DNA of 64,000 nt from CAYJFG01 sp051881695 (GTDB lineage Bacteria; Bacillota; Clostridia; Oscillospirales; Acutalibacteraceae), in the NCBI GenBank assembly GCA_051881695.1, contig JBJEQJ010000020.1:124001-188000 (forward strand), read 5' to 3'. Shown in pieces: positions 46,819 through 54,157 of the stretch. The notes below the pieces were generated by a model. That model was not told the DNA's origin. It worked only from the letters and a program-made list of their open reading frames with translations, and searched no databases. The stretch's first letter is position 1. Each line of letters starts with the position of its first letter. Made by a program: the position numbers and the translations under genes.

Positions 46819-47134
46819 TTGAATCTTCCTTGAAAATGTGATAAAATTTAAAAAGTATTGCGAATAATTTTGGCGATTTGCAAAAAAGAAGATAACTTTT
46901 TCTTCCTATATTTTCAAGTAGTAAGGTCGCGTTGATTTGTCAGGTCAATGCGATTTTGCTTTGTGACAGTGAATGGTTTATTGAGAAAAAGGATAAAAGC
47001 AGGCGCCATTATTATATTATTTTGCCGAAAGGAGGATAGCAAAATTTCTATATTATTTCAGGTATCGTTTTAAAATATGTTTTTATTTTGATAGGTTTTC
47101 AATTTAGCTTGCTTTATTAAAGAGAGGTGTTATT
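46819..47134 (+). promoter_or_regulatory. promoter and long leader ahead of the Ada-Zn/MGMT gene
   Basis: TTGAAT (46819-46824), 17-base spacer, TAAAAT (46842-46847) predicts a leader of about 280 bases. The leader contains a hairpin TCGCGTTGA/TCAATGCGA (about 46927-46953) followed by TTTTG, and a strong but apparently idle GAAAGGAGG site near 47030 not followed by a usable frame. Its role is unknown; it may be an attenuator or the remains of a lost small gene. Confidence 0.45.
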
Positions 47135-47809
47135 TTGTTAACCAGAGAGAAAATGATAGATGCTATTTACAGAAACGATAAAAGCTATGATGGAGTGTTT
47201 TATTACGGTGATAAGTCGACAAAAATTTATTGTATGCCGTCATGCACCGCAAAAATACCGAGGGAAAAGAATATAGTACTGTTCCGTTCTAAGGTTGAGG
47301 CAGAAGAAAAGGGCTACAGCCCATGCACAAAATGCAGACCAAATGAAGAATGGAGTCAGGGTGTTTACGACACCGAATTAGGAAAGATTAGGATTATTGA
47401 AAAAAATGGTTTTGTTACGGAGCTTGGCTTTTTAAGTCATAATAGCGTTGATTATGTTAATCCAAGCAAAATCACTGATGAAACGGCAAAACAAATTGAA
47501 GAATACATTAAAGGGCAAAGAAAGAGTTTTGATATTCCTATCAAGCCGTCGGGAACAGATTTTCAGATAACAGTATGGGAAAATCTTGTGAAAATTCCGT
47601 ACGGAGAAACAAGAACATATTTAGAGATAGCAAGACAGATTGGCAGACCTCAGGCATGCAAAGCCGTGGGCAAGGCGAATAATAAAAACCCGTTGCTTAT
47701 TATCATTCCTTGCCACAGGGTTATAGGTTCCAATAATTCTTTAACAGGCTATGCCGCAGGGTTGGATGTTAAGCAGAAACTGCTTGAAATTGAAAAGAAG
47801 TATAAATAG
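47135..47809 (+). CDS. methylated-DNA-protein cysteine methyltransferase with N-terminal Ada zinc domain
   Basis: A 224-residue DNA-repair protein. Residues 1-75 form an Ada-type zinc/methylphosphotriester domain with four cysteines (YCMPSCTAK and YSPCTKCRPNEE). The rest is an O6-alkylguanine transferase with the acceptor cysteine in IIPCHRVIGSNNSLTGYAAG and the upstream VKIPYGETRTYLEIARQIG. The AraC-type DNA-binding domains of full Ada are missing, so the zinc domain may repair or sense without a known promoter-binding arm. The start is a TTG at 47135 behind AGAGAGGTG. It ends with a very strong terminator. Confidence 0.9.
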   Translation: MLTREKMIDAIYRNDKSYDGVFYYGDKSTKIYCMPSCTAKIPREKNIVLFRSKVEAEEKGYSPCTKCRPNEEWSQGVYDTELGKIRIIEKNGFVTELGFLSHNSVDYVNPSKITDETAKQIEEYIKGQRKSFDIPIKPSGTDFQITVWENLVKIPYGETRTYLEIARQIGRPQACKAVGKANNKNPLLIIIPCHRVIGSNNSLTGYAAGLDVKQKLLEIEKKYK

Positions 47810-47850
47810 GATTTTTTGGTTTTGAGTTTATAAAAATGAATTATACTAAA

Positions 47851-47892
47851 ACGCTCCGCAGATTATCAGAATGACCTGCGGAGCGTTTTTTT
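47851..47892 (+). terminator. Rho-independent terminator of the Ada-Zn/MGMT gene
   Basis: AACGCTCCGCAG and CTGCGGAGCGTT form a perfect 12-bp stem with a 14-base loop, followed by TTTTT. Confidence 0.9.
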
Positions 47893-47984
47893 AAAGAGAA
47901 AATATATTTTAACAATAAATCCCAATGGATTTGCATTTTCGGCAAAATATAATATAGCGGCAAGACCGTTGTGTAATCATTGAA

Positions 47985-48422
47985 TTAAACCACCGTGGGA
48001 ATAAGCAGAGTAAACGGATACACCGGAATATTTCTTACTATTCCGTAGATAAGTACAAGAATAAAAATCACAATAAATAAAGCGGTGGGAATATGTCTGT
48101 CTATTCTGTTTTTGCCGGTTACGACCCAGTCGATAAGCCTTATTGCCAAATATACGGCAAAAACAGGGAGAAGAATAAACACTGCCGAATTATAGCGAAA
48201 TGCCTGGTAAAAATCGAGATGCAGAATACTGTACAGGCATCTTGTAAGACCGCATCCGGGGCAGTAAATACCGAATAGCGAATTTGTAAGGCATGAGCCT
48301 ACAAGGTTTGCTCCTGTCGGATTGTGGTTATACAGAAATACTGCGCCAAAAGCTATTAATAATACAACGGCAATCGTCACTGTAAGCCTTAAAGGAAGGG
48401 TGAATTGTTTTTTTTTCTTCAT
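47985..48422 (-). CDS. DUF2752 family membrane protein
   Basis: A small membrane protein of about 145 residues with three to four hydrophobic spans. The diagnostic DUF2752 motif is GIYCPGCGLTRCLYSILHLD, followed by AFRYNSAVFILLPVF. The function is unknown. The ATG at 48422 lacks a clear ribosome binding site, and an in-frame TTG at 48437 lies only six bases after the stop of the CD225 gene, so translation is probably coupled to it. DUF2752 and CD225/TM2-type genes are often adjacent in Firmicutes, suggesting a shared membrane role. Confidence 0.85.
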   Translation of the reverse strand: MKKKKQFTLPLRLTVTIAVVLLIAFGAVFLYNHNPTGANLVGSCLTNSLFGIYCPGCGLTRCLYSILHLDFYQAFRYNSAVFILLPVFAVYLAIRLIDWVVTGKNRIDRHIPTALFIVIFILVLIYGIVRNIPVYPFTLLIPTVV

Positions 48423-48442
48423 AAAACCGATTATCAATATGC

Positions 48443-49141
48443 TTAATTATAATAATAAGAATAAGGATATGAATGGCTGTAGGAAGTACCGTTTTCAAAG
48501 ATGCTAATATTGAGTACAGTGCCGAGAACCGTGAAAATAATTCCTACTGCAAATGCAATTATGAAAAGTATCAAGCATACTCTTGCTGCCGATTTTGCAC
48601 CCTCGTAGTCGCCAATATCCTGTAAATTCTTAATTTTTACTGCATAAACTATAGACGGAATACTGAGCGCCAGCGACAAACCGCAGGTGAAAAAGCAGCA
48701 AAGGCAGGAGATTATTGCAAAAATTAAATACGGTACATTGCTTATATATTTTTGACCGTAAGGCGGCACAGGCTGATTAACATTGCCGGCATAAGGATTT
48801 TGCACAGGCTGACCGTATTGATTGTTCTGATATTGCGGCTGCTGATATGGGTTTTGCTGCGGCTGTTGATACGGGTTTGTGTTATTGCTTTGAACGTAAG
48901 GGTTTTGCACAGGCGGTGTTTGCACAGGTGGTGTTTGCACAGGTGGTGTTTGCGGAGCAGCCTGCTCGTTAGCAGCTTGCGTTTCTGCTTTCTGTTGCGT
49001 GCTTTGCGCTGTGGTATTTACAAAAGAACCGTTCTGTTCCTGCTGTTGAGCAGCTTCACTTTCCTGTTTTACGTCTACTCCGCAATAGGGACAGAATTTA
49101 TCTGACGGTAAAATATCGTGCTGACAGTTTTGGCATTTCAT
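48443..49141 (-). CDS. zinc-ribbon protein with Pro/Gln-rich linker and CD225/dispanin membrane domain
   Basis: A 232-residue protein in three parts. Residues 1-25 form a zinc ribbon (CQNCQHDI and FCPYCGVD). Residues 26-130 are a low-complexity linker rich in Gln, Asn and Pro, with PPVQT repeated three times and NPYQQP repeats. Residues 135-215 form a two-span CD225/dispanin domain (YLIFAIISCLCCFFTCGLSL, AVKIKNLQDIGDYEGAKSAA). The role is unknown; family members are thought to shape or associate with membranes. The linker is encoded by a 15-base tandem repeat. DUF2752 follows immediately. Confidence 0.82.
   Translation of the reverse strand: MKCQNCQHDILPSDKFCPYCGVDVKQESEAAQQQEQNGSFVNTTAQSTQQKAETQAANEQAAPQTPPVQTPPVQTPPVQNPYVQSNNTNPYQQPQQNPYQQPQYQNNQYGQPVQNPYAGNVNQPVPPYGQKYISNVPYLIFAIISCLCCFFTCGLSLALSIPSIVYAVKIKNLQDIGDYEGAKSAARVCLILFIIAFAVGIIFTVLGTVLNISIFENGTSYSHSYPYSYYYN
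48902..48955. repeat. 15-bp tandem repeat encoding PPVQT units
   Basis: TGTTTGCACAGGTGG recurs at 48917 and 48932, with diverged copies at 48902 and 48947. It encodes the PPVQT repeats of the CD225 protein linker and is a likely site of length variation between strains. Confidence 0.85.
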
Positions 49142-49229
49142 ACTGTTGACCTCTTTCTGTTGTTATTCTTATTATCATATTAATCTATAAAATTCATATT
49201 GTCAAGAAAAGTCGAAACGGTGCGTTCAT

Positions 49230-49412
49230 TTAGTTTTGCTTTCTTACAACTGCATATTCATCGTCTAAGCGGAAGTAATGGCAGTTGTCGCAGCTTCCTT
49301 GTAAAAAGCTTACCATTTCGTCCTCATCAAGGTTTATCTCGCAGAATGAATATCCGTAGTATTCATCATATACATAATGTACACAGCTTTCGCAGTTTGT
49401 ACCGTTGCTCAT
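49230..49412 (-). CDS. DUF6472 family small protein
   Basis: A 60-residue acidic protein with four cysteines, CESCVHYVYDEYYGY...CEINLDEDEM...CDNCHYF, ending DDEYAVVRKQ. The pattern suggests a bound metal. It matches a small family of unknown function found in anaerobic Clostridia. AAAGGAAG precedes the ATG. It lies 28 bases downstream of murF on the same strand and is probably translated from the ddl-murF message. Confidence 0.8.
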   Translation of the reverse strand: MSNGTNCESCVHYVYDEYYGYSFCEINLDEDEMVSFLQGSCDNCHYFRLDDEYAVVRKQN

Positions 49413-49440
49413 ATCAATCTTCCTTTTTAAAGGTTTGTTA

Positions 49441-50799
49441 TTATTGCTGTGTAAGCAGGCTTACAATGCTTTCAAGCTTCATCGCACGCGAAGCCTTTAC
49501 CAAAATTACATCACCGGTTTTTACAATATCTTTAAGCTGTTTAATAGCTTCATCTGTGCTTTCAAAGTGATATGACGCCGTATTTTTTGCGCCGTCCTTT
49601 ATCTTTTCGGCAAGCGGACCTATAGCTATTACAATGTCAATGCCCTTATCGGCAGCGTAGCTTCCTACCTCGCTGTGAAGAGCAAGCTCGTTCGCACCAA
49701 GCTCCTTCATATCTCCCAGTATTGCTATTTTGCGGTTGCCAAAGCCTGCAAGCGTATCGAGCGCCGCTTTTACGGACGTCGGGTTAGCGTTGTAGCAGTC
49801 GTCAATTACAGTATAGCATTCTGTTTTTATTACGTTTGCTCTTCCGCCGACAGTTTTATATGCGGCAATTCCATTTGCAACTTCCTTATCGGTAAGCCCC
49901 ATAAGTCTGCCTGCTGCATAAGCGCACAAAGCGTTGCTGACCATATAATTACCTATTGCCGGAATATGCACAGAAAGCTTATCGCCGTTGTGACATAAGG
50001 TACAGTCAATTCCGTTTATACCGTTATTTTTTATATCTTCAGCGTAATACTCGTTGCTTTTTGACAAGCCGTAGAATATGGGGGACGCTCCGTTCTTATC
50101 CGGTACGGTTATAAGCTTGTCGTCATCGCCGTTTAGTATTACTTTGCCGTTTTTCTGCATAAAGTCAAGCATTTCTGTTTTTGCTTTTAATACACCGTTT
50201 CGGTCTATAAGACGTTCAAGGTGACAGCAGCCTATGTTTGTAATTATGCAGTAATCGGGGCGCACAATTTTTGCAAGACGCGTCATTTCTCCAAAGTCGG
50301 ATATACCCATTTCTATAACAGCCGCCTGAGTATCCTCCTCAAGACCGAATATGGTAAGCGGAACGCCAAGCTCGTTGTTGAAATTGCCTGCTGTTTTATG
50401 AACCCTGTATTTCTGCGAAAGTACAGAAGCTACCATCTCTTTTGTGGAGGTTTTTCCGACGCTTCCCGAGATGCCGATAAAAGGTATATTAAACAGACTG
50501 CGGTAAAATGATGCAAGCTCTCTTATTGCTGTCAGAGTGGATTTTACAAGTATATACGGCTTGTTTTCTGTTTTGGGCGGCTTTTCGCACAGCGCACATA
50601 CAGCGCCCTTGTCAAAGCATTGCTCTATAAAGTCGTGTCCGTCAACACGCTCTCCCTTTATGGCGATAAACAAAGAGCCTTCGGTTATTTTTCTGCTGTC
50701 TGTTACTACGCTTTTTACCTTTATGTTTTTGTCCTGCTCGCTTCCGCAAAAAATTCCGCCGCAGGCTTTCGCCGCCTGAAAAAGTGTAAAGCTTTTCAT
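49441..50799 (-). CDS. murF: UDP-N-acetylmuramoyl-tripeptide--D-alanyl-D-alanine ligase
   Basis: Adds D-Ala-D-Ala to UDP-MurNAc-tripeptide in the cytosol. The 452 residues show the N-terminal substrate domain (KVKSVVTDSRKITEGSLFIA), the ATP loop IGISGSVGKTSTKEMVASVL near residue 110, NNELGVPLTIF, and the C-terminal ligase domain (VIDDCYNANPTSVKAALDTL, AILGDMKELG). GAGG precedes the ATG by 8 bases. It follows ddl, which makes its D-Ala-D-Ala substrate, by 20 bases on the same strand. Confidence 0.95.
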   Translation of the reverse strand: MKSFTLFQAAKACGGIFCGSEQDKNIKVKSVVTDSRKITEGSLFIAIKGERVDGHDFIEQCFDKGAVCALCEKPPKTENKPYILVKSTLTAIRELASFYRSLFNIPFIGISGSVGKTSTKEMVASVLSQKYRVHKTAGNFNNELGVPLTIFGLEEDTQAAVIEMGISDFGEMTRLAKIVRPDYCIITNIGCCHLERLIDRNGVLKAKTEMLDFMQKNGKVILNGDDDKLITVPDKNGASPIFYGLSKSNEYYAEDIKNNGINGIDCTLCHNGDKLSVHIPAIGNYMVSNALCAYAAGRLMGLTDKEVANGIAAYKTVGGRANVIKTECYTVIDDCYNANPTSVKAALDTLAGFGNRKIAILGDMKELGANELALHSEVGSYAADKGIDIVIAIGPLAEKIKDGAKNTASYHFESTDEAIKQLKDIVKTGDVILVKASRAMKLESIVSLLTQQ

Positions 50800-50819
50800 A
50801 TTTACCTCTTGATTGTGTT

Positions 50820-51860
50820 TTAATTTTTATATTTTTTTAAGGAAAGCTCTATGATTTTTTCGCAAAGCTCCGGAAAGTCCATACCTGCCGCCTTTGCCTC
50901 CTGCGGTAAAAGGCTTATCGGGGTCATACCCGGCAGAGTATTTGCCTCAAGGCAATATGTATCTCCGTTTTCGTCAAGCAGAAAATCTATTCTGCCGTAG
51001 GCCTCTAAATACAGAGCTTTATATGCTCTTTCGGCTTCCTTCTGTATTTTTTCGGTTGTTTTTTCGTCAAGCGGAGCAGGGCAGTATTCCTCTGTTTTAC
51101 CGGACTGATATTTATTTACATAGTCGTAAAAGCCGTCCTTGGGTACAATCTCTATTATCGGCAGAGCCTTGCCGTCAAGCACGCCTACGGAAAATTCTCT
51201 GCCCTTTACATACTGCTCAACCAGAACCTCGTCCTCATAGCAGAATGCATCCTGCATTGCGTTTGTAAATTCTTCCTTGCTGTTTACTATGGCTACGCCT
51301 ACGCTGCTTCCGCCCGAGCAGGGCTTTACAACGCATGGGAAATAACTCCAACGGTCAAAGCTTTCGTTTTTGTTAAATACTTTTCCTCTTGGTGTGCCTA
51401 TTTTATTGTGCAGGAGAATACTTTTTGTTATTCCCTTGTTCATTGCCACCGTACTGCCAAGGCTGCCGCAGCCTGTGTATTTAATGCCAAGCAGGTCAAG
51501 CGTTGCCTGAAGCTTGCCGTTTTCTCCTATGTCGCCGTGTAGGGCTAAAAAGCATATATCTGCATATCGGCATATTTCCTCAACATTTTTTCCGAGAAAA
51601 GAGGCAGATTTATATTTTCTTGAGCTTTTAACCTTTTCAAGGTCCGGTATGCTTTCCCTTACGCCTAAGCTCTCTGTAAAGTCGTAGCCCTTTTTAAAAA
51701 GCTCTTCCACATTGCAGGAGTCCTCGTCAAAGCCCATATATACATCAAGCAGAACAACATTATGCTTTTTTTCTCTTAATGCTTTTGCTACCATAATGCC
51801 GGAGGTTATAGAAACATCTCTTTCAGTGCTGAGACCGCCCGACAGAACAACAATATTCAT
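50820..51860 (-). CDS. ddl: D-alanine--D-alanine ligase
   Basis: ATP-grasp ligase that joins two D-alanines for peptidoglycan. The 346 residues contain VLSGGLSTERDVSITSG at the N-terminus, ALHGDIGENGKLQATLDLLG, the ATP-grasp lysine regions (FPCVVKPCSGGSSVGVAIVN, VLVEQYVKGREFSVGVLDG), and the metal-binding YCLEANTLPGMTPISLLPQE. AAAGGAAC precedes the ATG. It is first in the ddl-murF-DUF6472 unit. The specificity loop does not suggest a D-Ala-D-Lac (vancomycin-resistance) ligase, though this is not certain by eye. Confidence 0.95.
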   Translation of the reverse strand: MNIVVLSGGLSTERDVSITSGIMVAKALREKKHNVVLLDVYMGFDEDSCNVEELFKKGYDFTESLGVRESIPDLEKVKSSRKYKSASFLGKNVEEICRYADICFLALHGDIGENGKLQATLDLLGIKYTGCGSLGSTVAMNKGITKSILLHNKIGTPRGKVFNKNESFDRWSYFPCVVKPCSGGSSVGVAIVNSKEEFTNAMQDAFCYEDEVLVEQYVKGREFSVGVLDGKALPIIEIVPKDGFYDYVNKYQSGKTEEYCPAPLDEKTTEKIQKEAERAYKALYLEAYGRIDFLLDENGDTYCLEANTLPGMTPISLLPQEAKAAGMDFPELCEKIIELSLKKYKN

Positions 51861-52026
51861 ACTGACAACAGTTCCTTTCCGTTTTTATAAAAGGTACAAA
51901 ATTGTTCCTTTCATTTATACCATAATAAAGCGCTGTACACATTCTTTGCGCTTATTCGGATAGCTTAAATCCTTTTAATTATAATACTATAATACAGGAT
52001 TTGCAAGAAATTATGATATACAAGCA

Positions 52027-52080
52027 TAAAATAAAAGCAGAAAAGGCAAGACGCTGCGTCCTGTGTTTTTCTGCTTTTGA
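52027..52080 (-). terminator. terminator of the flavodoxin-SCP2 fusion gene
   Basis: AAAAGCAGAAAA and TTTTTCTGCTTTT (about 52027-52080) form the outer stem, with an inner GACGC/GCGTC hairpin. The stem is AT-rich and ends in Ts on both strands, so it could also act on the plus strand. Confidence 0.6.
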
Positions 52081-52097
52081 TATTTATAGTATTATTT

Positions 52098-53720
52098 TTA
52101 TTTTCCTCTTGCAATGCGGGCAGGATACCATTTTTGAAACCATACTGTAAAAATGCCCATAATTGCGGGAAGCACTGAATTTACAGCGCCTGTCAGGCTG
52201 CCTACATCGGTACCCATAAGGAAGTAGGTCCAAATAGGGGTGAGCAGGTAAAGCACGCCCCAGCAGGCGGTAAGTATGCGGTTTGTTTTCATAAACATAG
52301 GATTGTTAAGCGCATCGTCGCCGTTATATTGGTTTTTGGAATAATAAGCAGTCAGCGGAATTTTCCGGAATACCGTAACGCTCCACATAATGCCGAATAA
52401 AAGGTAGCTTGCGGGCGTTAAAAGCTGCGCCGGTATTCCCAGAGCCGAAAGTATACTTATTACAGCAACGGATTGCAGAGTGATGATGTCAAATGCGGTA
52501 AATTTCCATCTCAAAAGGCAGATTGGCAGAAGCAGACAGATTGCAATGCCTGCATATGCACACCACAGAGGATTAATCGGCAGCAAAATCCACAAAGCCA
52601 TCCAAGGTAAAATCGTAAGGCTCATATTTGTTTTTTTTACGCTTTTTTCGTTGCTCTTTTTTTCGGCTGATGCGCTGTTGTCTGTACTGCTGCCGAATAT
52701 CTCGTCCCATTTAAGCATCAGGGAAAAATCTCCGCTTACACGGTATTTACCCTCCATCAGTGCGCTGTCGCCTCTTATCTCTCCTCTTGCAATTTGCTGC
52801 CACAGGGTAAAAGGAGTTTCTATAAGAGTTGTGTAAGGCTTAAAATCCTTGTCTGTTGTTACAGCCTTATCACTGCCCAAGGTTATCTGATAGGACGTGT
52901 TTATATCGGTATAGCGTATTTCCAGAATGCGATCCTTGCCCATATAAGATTCAGGATTATACAGGCATGCCATCTGCTTTGTAAAGGTATATGAGGGGTC
53001 TGCTGTATTTCCTGTGCTGTCAATGCCCCAGCTTGCGTCTGCCATCTGCTCAAACACATCACGAGGGTACAAAGGCTCTTTAAGCTTATTCGCAGTTTGC
53101 GGCGAAATTTCTCCGTTTGCAAATTCTTCGCCTGCTTGCATTACAATTTCAAGATAGTTGTCTGTGCGGTTTTTCAGCTCAGGCTGAGAGAACAGCTCGC
53201 CCTGACCGCAGAAGATATATGTATATCCGCCTTTGCCGAATTCACGGTCAAACTGCTCTGTAATGGAGTTGTAATTGCCGCTTGCCGTGTGAAAGCCGCA
53301 GGTGGATATAACGACAAAACGCTTTTTGCTCATATCATAACGGCTTGGATGGCCGCCCGAATCAAGCTCGTTGTCCGACCTTGTCATAAACGGCAAAACG
53401 GTAGGAAGCTGGCGGTCCATAAGGTTTTTAATGCCGCCCGGCATAGAAAAGTAGTAAAGCGGAAAACTCCATATGATTATATCTGCGCTTAAAATTTTGC
53501 TTATTACATCTGCCATATCGTCATTTATACAGCACTTGCCCGGAGTTTTATTCCAGCAGGAAAAGCACCCCGTACAGGGTCTTATATTCATTTTGCTTAC
53601 TGTAAGCACCTCAACATCTGCGTCTGTTTCTTTACAAATTCCGCTTGTAAAGGCGTTTGTAAGCTTGATGGTATTGCTCTTGCTTCCCTTGGGACTTCCG
53701 TTTAATACAAGAATCTTCAT
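52098..53720 (-). CDS. flavodoxin-like NAD(P)H oxidoreductase fused to SCP2-like and membrane domains
   Basis: A 540-residue three-part protein. Residues 1-200 are an FMN-dependent flavodoxin-like oxidoreductase (MKILVLNGSPKGSKSNTIKL, CTGCFSCWNKTPGKC, IIWSFPLYYFSMPGGIKNLM). Residues 260-345 resemble an SCP2 lipid-binding domain (LEIRYTDINTSYQITLGSDK, EGKYRVSGDFSLMLKWDEIF). After a charged linker, residues 365-540 form about six membrane spans. The combination suggests reduction of a membrane-associated or lipophilic substrate, possibly a quinone, but no family with this exact layout comes to mind. It starts with an ATG behind GGAGAGGAG and ends at its own terminator. Confidence 0.75.
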   Translation of the reverse strand: MKILVLNGSPKGSKSNTIKLTNAFTSGICKETDADVEVLTVSKMNIRPCTGCFSCWNKTPGKCCINDDMADVISKILSADIIIWSFPLYYFSMPGGIKNLMDRQLPTVLPFMTRSDNELDSGGHPSRYDMSKKRFVVISTCGFHTASGNYNSITEQFDREFGKGGYTYIFCGQGELFSQPELKNRTDNYLEIVMQAGEEFANGEISPQTANKLKEPLYPRDVFEQMADASWGIDSTGNTADPSYTFTKQMACLYNPESYMGKDRILEIRYTDINTSYQITLGSDKAVTTDKDFKPYTTLIETPFTLWQQIARGEIRGDSALMEGKYRVSGDFSLMLKWDEIFGSSTDNSASAEKKSNEKSVKKTNMSLTILPWMALWILLPINPLWCAYAGIAICLLLPICLLRWKFTAFDIITLQSVAVISILSALGIPAQLLTPASYLLFGIMWSVTVFRKIPLTAYYSKNQYNGDDALNNPMFMKTNRILTACWGVLYLLTPIWTYFLMGTDVGSLTGAVNSVLPAIMGIFTVWFQKWYPARIARGK

Positions 53721-53878
53721 AATGCTCCTCTCCTTTGTTTTTATTTGTTCAATAAGCTAATTATTGCCTTGTTCTAAATAAAATTATCTGATTATCCCTT
53801 TGAATCTGCCGCAAAATTGGATTGCACAGTAAATTGATGTTTAGATTTTTATTTTTCATATTTAGAAAGAGCTATTTA

Positions 53879-53970
53879 GCCTGACGGAGGGATTTTTACT
53901 CTCTGACTCTCTTCTGAGGAATCCCCCTGATGACTTCGTCATCTTTCCCCCTTTAACAAGGGGGACTTGA
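53879..53970. repeat. intergenic repeat family 2, inverted dimer
   Basis: GCCTGACGGAGGGATTTTT (53879) is followed by an inverted longer copy GAATCCCCC...ATGACTTCGTCAT...CCCCCTTTAACAAGGGGG (about 53916-53963). The same family in the opposite orientation, with diverged sequence, sits inside MITE copy C at about 60420-60474. The element folds into several hairpins and encodes nothing convincing. The rest of the 53721-54061 gap is AT-rich without recognised features. Confidence 0.7.
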
Positions 53971-54028
53971 AGTTCTGTTAAAAGTGATAACCTTATTAAT
54001 TTATTAAATTATAGCTTAATAAAAAGCC

Positions 54029-54056
54029 GCCGGCAATAATCCGGCGGCAAGGTGCT
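54029..54056 (-). terminator. terminator after ptsI, member of a repeated terminator cassette
   Basis: GCCGCCGG and CCGGCGGC pair around a 7-base loop; on the minus strand TTTTTATTAAG follows. The surrounding 45 bases closely match the terminator at 58515-58565. Confidence 0.8.
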
Positions 54057-54061
54057 AAAAT

Positions 54062-54157
54062 TTATAGGTAAGGTGCAACGGAGGGCTCGTCAATTCCCAT
54101 ACGCAAAAATGCTTCAGTAAGCGATGTATCTGCCGCAAGCTCGCCGCATATCCCAAT
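54062..54157 (-). pseudogene. untranslated C-terminal remnant of ptsI after an in-frame TAG
   Basis: After the TAG at 54158-54160 the same frame continues for 31 codons: IGICGELAADTSLTEAFLRM then GIDEPSVAPYL and TAA at 54062-54064. The segment includes the CGEL motif holding the catalytic cysteine of Enzyme I. The family normally continues about 20-35 residues beyond GIDELSVAP, so the very end is also missing and runs straight into the terminator. Confidence 0.8.

Noticed and set aside
48902..48955. CRISPR-like short repeat array
   Set aside because: The 15-base units are in-frame tandem repeats without spacers, encoding PPVQT in a low-complexity linker.
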